Source: Chryseobacterium oryzae (GTDB lineage Bacteria > Bacteroidota > Bacteroidia > Flavobacteriales > Weeksellaceae). From it: a stretch of 64,000 nucleotides of DNA. The notes beneath the pieces are model-generated. The model searched no databases. It saw only the letters and a program-made list of their open reading frames with translations, and had not been told where the DNA came from. Positions 8,663-17,727 of this stretch are shown in pieces. How positions within the stretch are numbered: the stretch's first letter is position 1; each line of letters starts with the position of its first letter. The translations under genes were made by a program, and so were the position numbers. The stretch spans positions 2,046,001 to 2,110,000 of the forward strand of contig NZ_CP094529.1 in assembly GCF_022811665.1 (NCBI RefSeq). The letters are read 5' to 3'.

Positions 8663-9664
8663 TTATCTTAATTTCTCTACAACAATAAAATATTTTATTC
8701 CTCCTCTGTTTGTCCATCTCGGTTCACCGTTGTATGGAATCGGACTACCAGGAGGAGAAATTGATGTAGCTCTTACCATACCTGGATTCATAAGCTCTGC
8801 GGCGGTAATGCGGTAGTTCTCCCCATCAATGGTAGTTACATGATATGTAATAACATCCCCACGATAAGGATTAAGTTGTAACATGTCTACATTTACGTCT
8901 GAACCCGAAAGTTCTAAGAAAGTGCTGGGATCAAGATTTCCTGAATAGAAATATCTTCTAAAATTTACTCCATCAAAATTATTATTTTGGGGAAATTGAT
9001 CCGGCATCATACGAAAATCCGTAATAAAACTTTGGTATCCTCCTATGCTTACTTTTAAAGGTTTGCCTGTGTTAGAAGCTATTAAAATTTTACCATACTT
9101 TGCATCGATTGGCCAAGGATTCCAATCTGAATAATTATATATAGGATCTGCACCGTTATGGCGAACTTTAATTGACCCTAGAGCAACTTCGCCGTTGTTA
9201 GCATCACCAGCTAAAGTATAAGAGTATTTAGAAACTACAAAAGTACCTTCCGGTCCTTGCAGACCAATAGCACTCCAATTGGGAAATTGTGGGGTACCAT
9301 TGTTTACTTCTAATGCTTTGGTATCTAAATTATAAATAAACAAACCTGTTGCGGGAAGAGAAATTGCATCGCGTTGCTTGGTACTCATTCTAGAGGGCAA
9401 AAAACCTTGATTTGTATTCGTGCCTGTTCCGACTCCATTTACAGATAAAGCAGCACTTGAAGGTACAGTTGCCATTTTTACACCTAAAGCACCATTTTGC
9501 GTAACAACTACATCATCAGTGTTTAAATTTATTCCGGATGACGAATTGTTACCTTTACCATCTACATGTAAAATCTGAGTAGGCTGATTAGTATTAATCC
9601 CTACTTGGCAAAGTGCATTTATTGAAACCGAAATCAATAATAATATTACTAGTTTTATTTTCAT
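8663..9664 (-). CDS. Secreted QVGINT-type protein, first gene of paralogous operon
   Basis: Protein of 333 residues; signal peptide MKIKLVILLLISVSINALCQ, then VGINTNQPTQILHVDGKG. The family signature GFLPSRMSTKQRDAI..GLFIYN follows, then a Tyr/Asn-rich beta domain. The end GGIKYFIVVEKLR matches the other two genes. As the promoter-proximal gene it is separated by 369 bp from a divergent membrane-anchored regulator, which is the best candidate for its control. No cysteine ladder, lipobox or type IX sorting domain was found. Confidence 0.75.
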   Translation of the reverse strand: MKIKLVILLLISVSINALCQVGINTNQPTQILHVDGKGNNSSSGINLNTDDVVVTQNGALGVKMATVPSSAALSVNGVGTGTNTNQGFLPSRMSTKQRDAISLPATGLFIYNLDTKALEVNNGTPQFPNWSAIGLQGPEGTFVVSKYSYTLAGDANNGEVALGSIKVRHNGADPIYNYSDWNPWPIDAKYGKILIASNTGKPLKVSIGGYQSFITDFRMMPDQFPQNNNFDGVNFRRYFYSGNLDPSTFLELSGSDVNVDMLQLNPYRGDVITYHVTTIDGENYRITAAELMNPGMVRATSISPPGSPIPYNGEPRWTNRGGIKYFIVVEKLR

Positions 9665-10033
9665 TTTTTGTTTTAAGTTATTCTATAATTTTTTTTTAAT
9701 TTCATTAATTTGAAATTATGAAAATGATAAAAAAAGAAAATTATAATAATACTACTTTAAAAAAAGAATGCTTTCAAATTTCATTTTTTAAAATCAAATA
9801 TTATATTTTCGATCTCATTTTAAATTCAAAACTATTTTTTTTAATAATACTAAAAAAATGAAAATGTACCTTTTAACGCTATAATACAGATGCATTACGT
9901 ATCTAATACGTATGTTGGAAATATATATTTTTATTAAAGCTGGGAAGGTAAGTAATTATACTATGTATAGGATAATTCTTTATTCTAGCTCTTGCAAAAA
10001 TTATTTTTGTTTGTGAAAACTAAACAACAATAA
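9665..10033. promoter_or_regulatory. Divergent intergenic region with a 7-bp inverted repeat
   Basis: Very AT-rich 369-bp region between the secreted-protein operon and the regulator gene. It holds the inverted repeat TACGTAT-CTA-ATACGTA at 9896-9912, a possible operator, and a TATTTTTG -7 match at 10002-10009 pointing at the regulator. On the minus strand a TAGTTTTG match lies at 9827-9834. No ORF or RNA gene is evident. Confidence 0.45.
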
Positions 10034-11578
10034 ATGTTTATTTTTGTGAAAAATAAATTCATACTCTTGGGAAATTTCATTAAAAATAATTTCTTGTTAA
10101 TTCTGGTTTTTTGTTCTGTATTTTTATTTGCAGGAGAACCATCATCAGCTTTAACAAGGAAGATTGATGAAAAAATAAACCTTATCGCCATGCAGGCAGT
10201 AGAGGATATTTATAATGACAAATACATTCATCAGTTAAATGTTGTAAACGAAGAATCCAAGAAAATAAATTATTCAAGAGGGATTTTAAATAGTTATTTT
10301 CTGAAAAATTATATCTATAATTTTCGTGGAGATAATGAGAAGTTACTAAAGTCTTTTGGAGAGCTCGATTCTAAATTTTTAGTAAAGAAACCTGAAAATG
10401 ACAACAATATTAATAGTTTTTATTGGCAATTAGGAGGAGTTTTTCTAGATTTAGGCTTTCACGAAAGGTCTATCGATTATCTTAAAGAAGGAATTTCTAA
10501 ACTTACCCACAAAGATGATTTTGCATTTCAATTTAACACAGATATTGCATACAATTATGGTGAACTAAAAAATTATCGCCAATATCTATATTATATAAAA
10601 GAGGCCGAGGGTAATTATATAAGGGCTACTCCGCAAAGTGTATATTATAAAGATCCAGATTACAGATATTATCTTGATTCTTTTTATGCTTTGGCGTATT
10701 CTAACCTAAAGAAATTTGGACAGGCAAATCATTATTTGAACTTAACCAGAAAAAATCTAAAGAATGTAAATTCACATTCGATGCTTTTAAACATCTATAA
10801 TAATCTTTCGGATACAGAGGTTAATTATAAAAATTATAATCAAGCATGGGACGATATATTTAACGCAAAAAAATATTATGAAGAAGTTAATGTAATAACA
10901 CTTAGCTCCGATTTAGAATTAAGCCAAAAAATTCTGAATCTTTCTATTTTAACCCAAAAGAAAGATAGTATAGAAATATACACAAAAAAGGTAGAAGAGA
11001 TTAAAGAAAAAATTAAAGAAAGAGATCGTAATGCCAAAGATTTTGCTTTAAATTGGGCTCTGAATGATGAAATAAAAAAAGATAAGAATGAAGTTCTGAA
11101 ATACGTAGTTTCAGCCGTTGTTTTAAGTGTTTCAGCAGGTATCTTGGTTTTTTTATATTTAAAAAAGAAAAAGAAATCTCGCTATAATAGTAAGACAGTA
11201 GAAAATAATGAGGAAGAGCTGTCAACAGAAAATAAAATATTTCAAAATAATATAGAACCCAAAACAGTTGAGTTTTCTAATGAAAAATTTATACAACTGA
11301 ATGAATTGGCAAGAGCAAACAGTCCTGAATTTTTAACTCTCTTTCAGGAGCTATACCCTAATTTTATGCCTAAAATATTGGATATTGATCCTAAAACCAA
11401 TATTACAGAATTGCGTTTTTATGCGTATTTGTTTTTAAATTTTTCCACTAAAGATATTGCTCAGTTTACCAATACATCTATAAGAACGGTACAGACGAAA
11501 AAATCTAATATTCGTAAGAAATTAAACATTCCAAGTGGTGAAGATGTGTATTTGTGGTTCGGAAAATTGATGAATTAA
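10034..11578 (+). CDS. Membrane-anchored TPR regulator with LuxR-type helix-turn-helix
   Basis: Protein of 514 residues. An N-terminal signal/anchor (NNFLLILVFCSVFLFAG) leads to a helical region of about 310 residues with TPR-like repeats, which should lie outside the cytoplasm. A transmembrane helix follows at about 355-375 (VVSAVVLSVSAGILVFLYL, then KKKKKS), then a cytoplasmic tail with a C-terminal LuxR/GerE-like HTH (about 455-510; LNFSTKDIAQFTNTSIRTVQ). Such one-protein sensors are common in flavobacteria. Being divergent from the three secreted-protein genes, it probably regulates them (inference). A TATTTTTG also occurs just inside the ORF start, so a slightly later start is possible. 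Confidence 0.8.
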   Translation: MFIFVKNKFILLGNFIKNNFLLILVFCSVFLFAGEPSSALTRKIDEKINLIAMQAVEDIYNDKYIHQLNVVNEESKKINYSRGILNSYFLKNYIYNFRGDNEKLLKSFGELDSKFLVKKPENDNNINSFYWQLGGVFLDLGFHERSIDYLKEGISKLTHKDDFAFQFNTDIAYNYGELKNYRQYLYYIKEAEGNYIRATPQSVYYKDPDYRYYLDSFYALAYSNLKKFGQANHYLNLTRKNLKNVNSHSMLLNIYNNLSDTEVNYKNYNQAWDDIFNAKKYYEEVNVITLSSDLELSQKILNLSILTQKKDSIEIYTKKVEEIKEKIKERDRNAKDFALNWALNDEIKKDKNEVLKYVVSAVVLSVSAGILVFLYLKKKKKSRYNSKTVENNEEELSTENKIFQNNIEPKTVEFSNEKFIQLNELARANSPEFLTLFQELYPNFMPKILDIDPKTNITELRFYAYLFLNFSTKDIAQFTNTSIRTVQTKKSNIRKKLNIPSGEDVYLWFGKLMN

Positions 11579-11678
11579 CTTTTTTTATTTAGAAAAAAAT
11601 AGCAGGATACTTCCGAGGTATTCTAGAAATGATAAGCGTTCGTTTTTTTTGAAATTTCTTCAAAAAAAATGTAATTTT

Positions 11679-12884
11679 ATGAGCAGAATGAAAGAAATCC
11701 AATTACAGCCACGCTTTAAAAACGCTTCCCATTTTCGGAATTTCTGGGAAAAAGGAAACGGAAAACAACTTATCGACTTTTCGGGAGCTCAGGTAAATTT
11801 CAACGATTTTGAAAAGTTTTCTCAATTCTATTATCATACAGATTCAGCGGGAGATGAGGTTGTAAAAGATATTTATTTCACAAGAAGTTTTAAGAAAGCA
11901 TCCGAAGAAATAGAACAGTATATCCGAAAAGGAGTTTTAGTTGATGATGATGTTCCCGAAAGTGTTAAGGCACTTTTTCTTCAAACTCAGAAAATACCCG
12001 ATTGGTTAGATTATCAGTTAATTAATAAAGGAGCGGAGCTTTGCATGAGAAGCAATCTCGATTCTCTTATTTCCCTCAGAGATTATTGCCTTATCGGAGG
12101 ATACGATTACGCCTATCTGAACAAGCCTCTCATCGCCACTGAAGCTTTAAAGAAAGGAGCTGTAAAAAGGCTTTCGGAAACTTTAGATTTTTGGGTGAAT
12201 GTTACTCGCTACAACGCCTTGGAAATTCATAAAAAAGGGTATGAATTTGCCATTAAAACAAGACTTATCCATTCTTACGCAAGGCTTTCTATAAAGAAAC
12301 ATTATAAAGCCTGGGATACCGAAAAATGGGGAGAACCCATTAATTCTTGGGATATGATGGCAACTTATATCGGTTTTAGCTTGGTTTTTATGCACAGTCT
12401 TAAAAAATTGGGAAATACCATTGCATTAGAAGAAGAAAAGGGGCTTTTCCATCTTTGGAAGTATGTAGGATATCTTTTGGGAATTCCGGAACAGCTTCTG
12501 CCGGATGATAAAAAACAGGCAACAGAATATTTTTATTTGTGGACTTCAGTTCAGCCGTCATCCGATGAGGATTCCGTTTTACTTGCGCATTCACTTTTAA
12601 ATGAATCTTTGGAAAATCCTATCCTTAAATATAATTTTCAGCGTAAAAATCTCCGTTATCTTCACATTTGCTGTACATGGTTTTTGCTTGGTGAAGAAGT
12701 ATGCGAACGATTGAAAATTCCAGATGTTCCCTTTAAAAGCGGTTTTCCAGTAACTAAAAAATTCTTGAATTTTATTTATAACAATCTCGTAAGCCGAAAA
12801 GCACGAATCGAAAAAGGAAATAAAGATCAGATGAAAGTGTTGGAAGATTACCTTAAAATATCTCAGCATTCAAATTTTCATTAA
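11679..12884 (+). CDS. Oxygenase of the MpaB / rubber oxygenase (Lcp) family
   Basis: Predicted haem-dependent oxygenase of the DUF2236 family, related to MpaB and latex-clearing protein. The start is set at ATG 11679 (MSRMKEIQLQPRF); a TTG 30 bases earlier is less likely, and ATG 11688 is an alternative. The product is about 400 residues. Family segments seen are the Arg/His-rich stretch TRLIHSYARLSI (His is the likely haem ligand) and the helix WDMMATYIGFSLVF. It has no signal peptide, so it is probably cytoplasmic. The physiological substrate is unknown. It stands alone between the TPR regulator and recA. Confidence 0.8.
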   Translation: MSRMKEIQLQPRFKNASHFRNFWEKGNGKQLIDFSGAQVNFNDFEKFSQFYYHTDSAGDEVVKDIYFTRSFKKASEEIEQYIRKGVLVDDDVPESVKALFLQTQKIPDWLDYQLINKGAELCMRSNLDSLISLRDYCLIGGYDYAYLNKPLIATEALKKGAVKRLSETLDFWVNVTRYNALEIHKKGYEFAIKTRLIHSYARLSIKKHYKAWDTEKWGEPINSWDMMATYIGFSLVFMHSLKKLGNTIALEEEKGLFHLWKYVGYLLGIPEQLLPDDKKQATEYFYLWTSVQPSSDEDSVLLAHSLLNESLENPILKYNFQRKNLRYLHICCTWFLLGEEVCERLKIPDVPFKSGFPVTKKFLNFIYNNLVSRKARIEKGNKDQMKVLEDYLKISQHSNFH

Positions 12885-12951
12885 ATGATTTTTTAACGTT
12901 TTTAATGATTTTCAGACTCAAATAAAATTAGCTTTTCAAATTAAAATTGCG

Positions 12952-12959
12952 TAATTTTG
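12952..12959 (+). promoter_or_regulatory. -7 element of recA
   Basis: TAATTTTG matches TAnnTTTG and lies 20 bp before the recA ATG at 12980. A possible in-frame TTG start at 12947 would overlap this element, which supports the later ATG. No convincing -33 element or LexA-type box was seen. Confidence 0.55.
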
Positions 12960-12979
12960 ATAAATTATATTTAATCGGA

Positions 12980-13981
12980 ATGAGTAACATAGAAGATAAG
13001 AAAAAAGCACTTGCACTGGTGCTGGATAAATTAGATAAAACATACGGAAAAGGTACTGTGATGACTTTAGGAGACGATTCTGTAGATAATACTATAGAGG
13101 TAATACCTTCAGGTTCTTTAGGATTAGACATTGCTTTAGGTGTAGGAGGTTATCCAAGAGGAAGAATTATTGAAATCTACGGTCCTGAATCTTCAGGTAA
13201 AACAACCTTAACGCTTCACGCTATTGCTGAAGCTCAAAAAGCTGGTGGTATTGCCGCTTTTATTGATGCTGAACATGCATTCGACAGATCTTATGCTTCA
13301 AAATTGGGTATCGATCTGGAAAATCTTATTATTTCTCAGCCAGATAACGGAGAACAGGCTTTGGAGATTGCAGATAATTTAATCCGTTCCGGAGCTATTG
13401 ATATTGTGGTAATCGACTCTGTTGCAGCATTAACTCCTAAAGCTGAAATTGAAGGGGAAATGGGAGATTCTAAGATGGGGCTTCATGCAAGATTGATGTC
13501 TCAGGCATTAAGAAAATTAACAGCAACAATTTCTAGAACCAAATGTACGGTGATTTTCATTAACCAGTTAAGAGAAAAAATCGGGGTAATGTTCGGAAAT
13601 CCGGAAACTACTACCGGTGGAAATGCTTTGAAATTCTACGCTTCAGTAAGAGTAGATATCAGAAAAGCCAGTGCACCAATTAAAAATGGTGATGAGGCTA
13701 TCGGAAGCCGCGTAAAGGTGAAAATTGTTAAAAATAAAGTGGCTCCGCCATTTAAACAAGCTGAATTTGATATTATGTACGGCGAAGGGGTTTCTAAAGT
13801 TGGAGAAATTCTAGATACCGCTGTAGATTTAGGAGTTGTTAAGAAAAGTGGTTCTTGGTTTAGCTATGAAGATTCTAAATTGGGACAAGGTAGAGATTCT
13901 GTAAAAGATGTTCTTAAAGATAACCCTGAACTTGCAGAAGAAATCGAAAATAAAATTAAAGAAGAACTGAAGAATAAATAA
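12980..13981 (+). CDS. recA: Recombinase RecA
   Basis: Central recombinase and DNA-damage sensor; it forms ATP-dependent filaments on single-stranded DNA. 333 residues, starting [20 protein letters not shown]. Walker A is GPESSGKTT, Walker B lies in [12 protein letters not shown], and the conserved loops [20 protein letters not shown] and [20 protein letters not shown] are intact. The C-terminal tail is short and ends KIKEELKNK. Monocistronic, with a strong terminator behind it. Confidence 0.98.
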   Translation: MSNIEDKKKALALVLDKLDKTYGKGTVMTLGDDSVDNTIEVIPSGSLGLDIALGVGGYPRGRIIEIYGPESSGKTTLTLHAIAEAQKAGGIAAFIDAEHAFDRSYASKLGIDLENLIISQPDNGEQALEIADNLIRSGAIDIVVIDSVAALTPKAEIEGEMGDSKMGLHARLMSQALRKLTATISRTKCTVIFINQLREKIGVMFGNPETTTGGNALKFYASVRVDIRKASAPIKNGDEAIGSRVKVKIVKNKVAPPFKQAEFDIMYGEGVSKVGEILDTAVDLGVVKKSGSWFSYEDSKLGQGRDSVKDVLKDNPELAEEIENKIKEELKNK

Positions 13982-14003
13982 AATTTTTTATTTACAAAAT
14001 ACA

Positions 14004-14036
14004 ATGAGTTACCGATTTTTCGGTAGCTCATTTTTT
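14004..14036 (+). terminator. recA terminator
   Basis: GAGTTACCGA and TCGGTAGCTC form a 10-bp stem (one G-U pair) with a TTTT loop, followed by TTTTTT. Confidence 0.88.
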
Positions 14037-14162
14037 ATAACCTGATTAATTATTTAGCTGAGGTATTATAAACAAAGAAGATAATTCTGTTTAATTGATA
14101 TAGATCAATAAAATTGCCAAGCAAAGATGATTATATTTGCAGCTTCAAAATTATTTAAAAAA

Positions 14163-14729
14163 ATGAAAAAATTATTGTTATTGGCAGTATTGGCAAGCGG
14201 ATTGGCTTTCGGACAGACAAAAAAAGTAGTAAGCTCCGATGTGCACTGGTGGGGATATAAAGTAGCTAAATCTGCAGCGAGTTCTCATGACGGAACCATT
14301 AATGTAAAATCTGGAAATGTTGTTGTAAAAGGCAACGAAGTTGTTGGCGGATCTTTTGTGTTGGATATGACTTCGATTAATGCAACCGATGTTTCCGGCG
14401 AAATGCAAGGTAAACTAAACGGACATTTAAAAGACGGAGATTTTTTTGAAGTTGAAAAATACCCTACAGCCAATTTCAAAATTACTTCTGTAAAAAAGAA
14501 TAATAATAAATCTTACAACAAAACCGTTACGGGAGATCTTACGGTAAAAGGGAAAACAAGTTCTGTTTCTTTCCCTGCCAATATAATTGTGAAAGACGGT
14601 GCAGTGTCTCTTACTTCCGCTAAATTTTCTTTCGACAGACAAAAATTTGATGTAGCGTACAAATCGTCCATGAAAGATGTTTTTGTGAAAGATGAAGTAG
14701 ATATGACGGTAAAGCTTACGGCAAAATAA
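14163..14729 (+). CDS. YceI family secreted protein
   Basis: Periplasmic lipocalin-like protein of 188 residues with signal peptide MKKLLLLAVLASGLAFGQ. YceI proteins bind isoprenoid-type lipids in a beta-barrel. Typical segments are SDVHWWGYKVAKSAASSHDGTI near the start, VLDMTSINATD, FFEVEKYPTANFKITSV and GDLTVKGKTSSVSFPANI. The ATG at 14163 is chosen because it starts the signal peptide; an upstream ATG at 14127 lies before the -7-like TATATTTG at 14132-14139. A paralogue follows 78 bp downstream. Confidence 0.88.
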   Translation: MKKLLLLAVLASGLAFGQTKKVVSSDVHWWGYKVAKSAASSHDGTINVKSGNVVVKGNEVVGGSFVLDMTSINATDVSGEMQGKLNGHLKDGDFFEVEKYPTANFKITSVKKNNNKSYNKTVTGDLTVKGKTSSVSFPANIIVKDGAVSLTSAKFSFDRQKFDVAYKSSMKDVFVKDEVDMTVKLTAK

Positions 14730-14753
14730 TTTATTTAAAAAAAGATTGTTAAA

Positions 14754-14786
14754 AGTGTAGAAGTTCTACACTTTTTTTTATTTTTG
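14754..14786 (+). terminator. Terminator between the two YceI genes, overlapping a -7 element
   Basis: AGTGTAGA and TCTACACT form a stem followed by a T8 run. The end of that run (TATTTTTG, 14779-14786) is itself a TAnnTTTG -7 match for the next gene, so the two YceI genes are separate units. Confidence 0.75.
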
Positions 14787-14807
14787 TTGAATTGTAAATA
14801 AAAAAGA

Positions 14808-15419
14808 ATGAAAAGATTACTATTGTTTGTTTTGATGTGTGCATGCATGTCATCGGTTTTTGCCCAAAAGAAAGGAGATAAAGTTTCTAAGGTCGTTACT
14901 TCTGAGATAAAATGGTGGGGACACAAGGTGGTAAAAACAAAAGCGACATCCCATTACGGAACCATAAAACTGAAAAGCGGTAAATTTAATTTCGACAAGA
15001 CAGTTTTGGTAGATGGTGAGTTTGTAATAGACATGAGAAGTTTAATGGTGGCAGATTTATCGGGGGATGACCAAGTGAAGCTTACCAATGATCTTAAAGG
15101 ACCAACTTTTTTCGATGTTAAAAAGTTTCCTACAGCAACATTTCATTTAAAAAGAATTATTCCTTTGGCAAACGAAGAGTATAATTCTACAATTGTTGGA
15201 GATATCACTATTAAAGGGGTGAGAAAGACTATCTCTTTCCCGGCTAATGCACATATCACGCAGTTTACAGTAGAGATTGAATCTTCTAAATTCTCTTTAA
15301 ACAGAAGAGATTTTAAAGTTTTCTATCAAAGTTCAATGAAAGATTATTTCATTAAAGACGAGATGGAAATTCAATTTAAACTTTCTACAGAAAAAGTAGA
15401 TAACGAAAGACCTAGATAG
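14808..15419 (+). CDS. YceI family secreted protein, second copy
   Basis: Protein of 203 residues with signal peptide MKRLLLFVLMCACMSSVFAQ. It is clearly paralogous to the preceding gene: EIKWWGHKVVKTKATSHYGTI, FVIDMRSLMVADLSGD, FFDVKKFPTATFHLK and GDITIKGVRKTISFPAN fall in the same order. A slightly longer basic tail ends STEKVDNERPR. A role in binding or moving a small lipid across the periplasm is inferred from the family. The arrangement is a tandem duplication, but each gene keeps its own promoter and terminator. Confidence 0.87.
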   Translation: MKRLLLFVLMCACMSSVFAQKKGDKVSKVVTSEIKWWGHKVVKTKATSHYGTIKLKSGKFNFDKTVLVDGEFVIDMRSLMVADLSGDDQVKLTNDLKGPTFFDVKKFPTATFHLKRIIPLANEEYNSTIVGDITIKGVRKTISFPANAHITQFTVEIESSKFSLNRRDFKVFYQSSMKDYFIKDEMEIQFKLSTEKVDNERPR

Positions 15420-15442
15420 GGTTAAACTTTCATAAATTAATC

Positions 15443-15475
15443 AGGACTGCTTTCAATTAAGCGGTCCTTTTTTTA
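15443..15475 (+). terminator. Terminator of the second YceI gene
   Basis: AGGAC-GCTT pairs with AAGC-GTCCT around a short loop and is followed by TTTTTTT. Confidence 0.85.
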
Positions 15476-15506
15476 TTTTAGCTTAACGAAAAAACAGTTT
15501 ATACTG

Positions 15507-16148
15507 ATGAAAATTTACGTAATAAGTGGTCTCGGTGCAGATTTTAAAGTATTAGAAAGGCTTCAGTTTCCTAAACAGCACGAAGTGGCTTTTATAGATT
15601 GGCTAATTCCCGAAGCAGATGAGTCATTTTCTTCGTATGTCGGTAGAATGGCAGAAAAAATTAATCATGCCGAACCATTTTATTTGCTAGGATACTCTTT
15701 CGGTGGAATTATAGTGCAGGAAATCAACAGATTAAAACCCGCTGAAAAAGTGATTATTTTGGGAAGTATAAAATCTGATAAAGAAAAATCGAAGCTCATT
15801 AAAATGGGAGAAATAACCAAAATACCCAAATTTCTTCCCACCAATTTTTTTGGAGAAAAAACATCTCTACTTTATACAAGGTTAAGAAAAATGGTAGATC
15901 CTAAAAACCCTAAATTACTGGAGTATTTTCAGGTTCGGGATCCCTATTATCTTAAATGGTCTGTAGAAAAAATTTCAGAATGGAAGTTTGAAGAAATTCC
16001 CAATGTAATTCAGATTTTGGGAGATCGCGACATTGTTTTTCCTATTAAAAATTCTAAACCAGATTATATTATTAAGGGCGGAACGCATTTGTTTCCGGCA
16101 ACAAAATCTAAAGAGGTTTCGCTAATTTTAAATAAACTATTCAATTAA
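15507..16148 (+). CDS. Alpha/beta hydrolase
   Basis: Small cytoplasmic alpha/beta hydrolase of 213 residues. The oxyanion region ISGLGADFKVLERL is near the start, the nucleophile elbow is GYSFGGII (about residues 67-74), an Asp follows in ILGDRDIVFP, and the catalytic His is in KGGTHLF. All three catalytic residues are present, so it should be active, but the substrate cannot be predicted. There is no signal peptide. It lies alone between the YceI pair and the ammonium transporter. Confidence 0.78.
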   Translation: MKIYVISGLGADFKVLERLQFPKQHEVAFIDWLIPEADESFSSYVGRMAEKINHAEPFYLLGYSFGGIIVQEINRLKPAEKVIILGSIKSDKEKSKLIKMGEITKIPKFLPTNFFGEKTSLLYTRLRKMVDPKNPKLLEYFQVRDPYYLKWSVEKISEWKFEEIPNVIQILGDRDIVFPIKNSKPDYIIKGGTHLFPATKSKEVSLILNKLFN

Positions 16149-16224
16149 GATGTAAATAATTTGATATAGTGTATTTTTTTAAGGGTTGTTTATTTAAAAT
16201 ATGTGTTTTTATAAAATTTATTTA

Positions 16225-16232
16225 TAATTTTG
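16225..16232 (+). promoter_or_regulatory. -7 element of the ammonium transporter gene
   Basis: TAATTTTG matches TAnnTTTG, 21 bp before the ATG at 16254. An in-frame TTG at 16230 overlaps it, so the ATG is preferred as the start. Confidence 0.5.
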
Positions 16233-16253
16233 AGGGGGTTAAAAATAAATTTT

Positions 16254-17600
16254 ATGAAAGTTGGTTTGAAATGGAAAATTTCATTTGTAATTATTTGCAT
16301 TGTTGCCATCGGTGGATTATTTTTCAGGCCGGATGTTGATCTTCCCAATACAGGTAATTTTTTAAGCGAAAAAGAAATTGTAGGCTCAGATGTTGCCTGG
16401 ATTTTGGCAGCTGCAGGTTTGGTTCTTCTCATGACTCCGGGTTTGTCATTCTTCTACGGCGGAATGGTAGGTAAAAAAAATGTGATTTCTACCATGTTGC
16501 AAAGCTTTATTGCTTTGGGAGTAATTTCTATTTTGTGGATTGTTATCGGTTTTTCTCTATCCTTCGGAGAGTCTATCGGATTCACTATCAATGGTGTACA
16601 TTATGGGATTATAGGAAATCCTTTTACGTATCCATTCTTTAACCATGTAAGTATTTATCCGCATAAAGCGATGGCATCTACCATACCTTTCATTCTTTTT
16701 GCACTTTTCCAGATGAAATTTGCCGTAATTACCCCGGCTTTAATTACCGGTTCTTTTGCCGAAAGGGTAAGATTTATTTCTTATTTGGTTTTTATGGTAC
16801 TTTTCAGTCTGTTTATTTATACTCCGTTATGTCATATGGTTTGGCATCCGGATGGGCTTTTAAATAAATTTTTCGGTATTAAAGATTTTGCAGGAGGAAC
16901 AGTAGTTCATATGAGTGCGGGGTTTGCTGCATTAGCCGGAGCTATTGTCTTGGGCAGAAGAAAAAATCCTCATCATGAGCCATCCAATATTCCGTACGTG
17001 ATTCTTGGAACGGGGATGCTTTGGTTTGGATGGTTTGGGTTCAATGCGGGATCTGCTTTAAGTGCAAATGCAACGGCTGCTATTGCATTCGGAACAACAA
17101 CTATTGCATCGGCCTCCGCAATGATGACGTGGATTTTTTTTGACAGAATTAACGGAAGAAAAGTTTCTGCTTTAGGAGCCTGTATTGGGGCTGTAGTAGG
17201 TTTGGTGGCGATTACTCCTGGTTGTGGATTTGTTTCGGTACAGGAAAGTATTTTTATAGGTTTTGTTTCTGCAATTGTTTCCAATATCATGATGAATTGG
17301 AAGTCACTGAAAAAAATTGATGATACTCTCGATGTATTTGCCTGTCACGGTGTTGGTGGGATTATGGGAATGATTCTTACGGCTATTTTTGCTCACGGTG
17401 AGAATGCAAGCCTTCTTCATGGAGGATTTGGAGTTTTTGGACATCACATGATGGCTTTGGTTCTGGTTTCTATTTTTACGTTTTTCGGTTCTTTGATTTT
17501 ATATAAAATTACTGACAGGATTATAAGCTTAAGAGTAAAAGAAGATTCTGAAGAGATGGGACTTGATTTGTCTCAACACGGAGAAAACCTGAAATGGTAA
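16254..17600 (+). CDS. amtB: Ammonium transporter (Amt family)
   Basis: Inner-membrane ammonium uptake protein of 448 residues with about eleven helices. The twin pore histidines are present: His219 in VVHMSAGFAAL and His365 in ACHGVGGIMG. Other family segments are TPGLSFFYGGMV, ITGSFAERVRF and WFGWFGFNAGSAL. The start at 16254 gives MKVGLKWKISFVII. No PII (glnK) gene is beside it, unlike many bacterial amtB loci. It converges on murA and the two share a two-way terminator. Confidence 0.95.
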   Translation: MKVGLKWKISFVIICIVAIGGLFFRPDVDLPNTGNFLSEKEIVGSDVAWILAAAGLVLLMTPGLSFFYGGMVGKKNVISTMLQSFIALGVISILWIVIGFSLSFGESIGFTINGVHYGIIGNPFTYPFFNHVSIYPHKAMASTIPFILFALFQMKFAVITPALITGSFAERVRFISYLVFMVLFSLFIYTPLCHMVWHPDGLLNKFFGIKDFAGGTVVHMSAGFAALAGAIVLGRRKNPHHEPSNIPYVILGTGMLWFGWFGFNAGSALSANATAAIAFGTTTIASASAMMTWIFFDRINGRKVSALGACIGAVVGLVAITPGCGFVSVQESIFIGFVSAIVSNIMMNWKSLKKIDDTLDVFACHGVGGIMGMILTAIFAHGENASLLHGGFGVFGHHMMALVLVSIFTFFGSLILYKITDRIISLRVKEDSEEMGLDLSQHGENLKW

Positions 17601-17638
17601 ATCAATCATTATATTAATCCAATAATTACATTAAGTAA

Positions 17639-17689
17639 TAACTCATTAAAAAAAACGCTTCATGACTGAGGCGTTTTTTTAATGAGTTA
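17639..17689. terminator. Bidirectional terminator between amtB and murA
   Basis: A long dyad: TAACTCATTAAAAAAA-ACGC on the left pairs with GCGT-TTTTTTTAATGAGTTA on the right. It has a T-run on both strands and serves the two convergent genes. Confidence 0.9.
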
Positions 17690-17727
17690 TATTTTAAAAT
17701 GAGGATATCAATTCAATCTAGATTATT

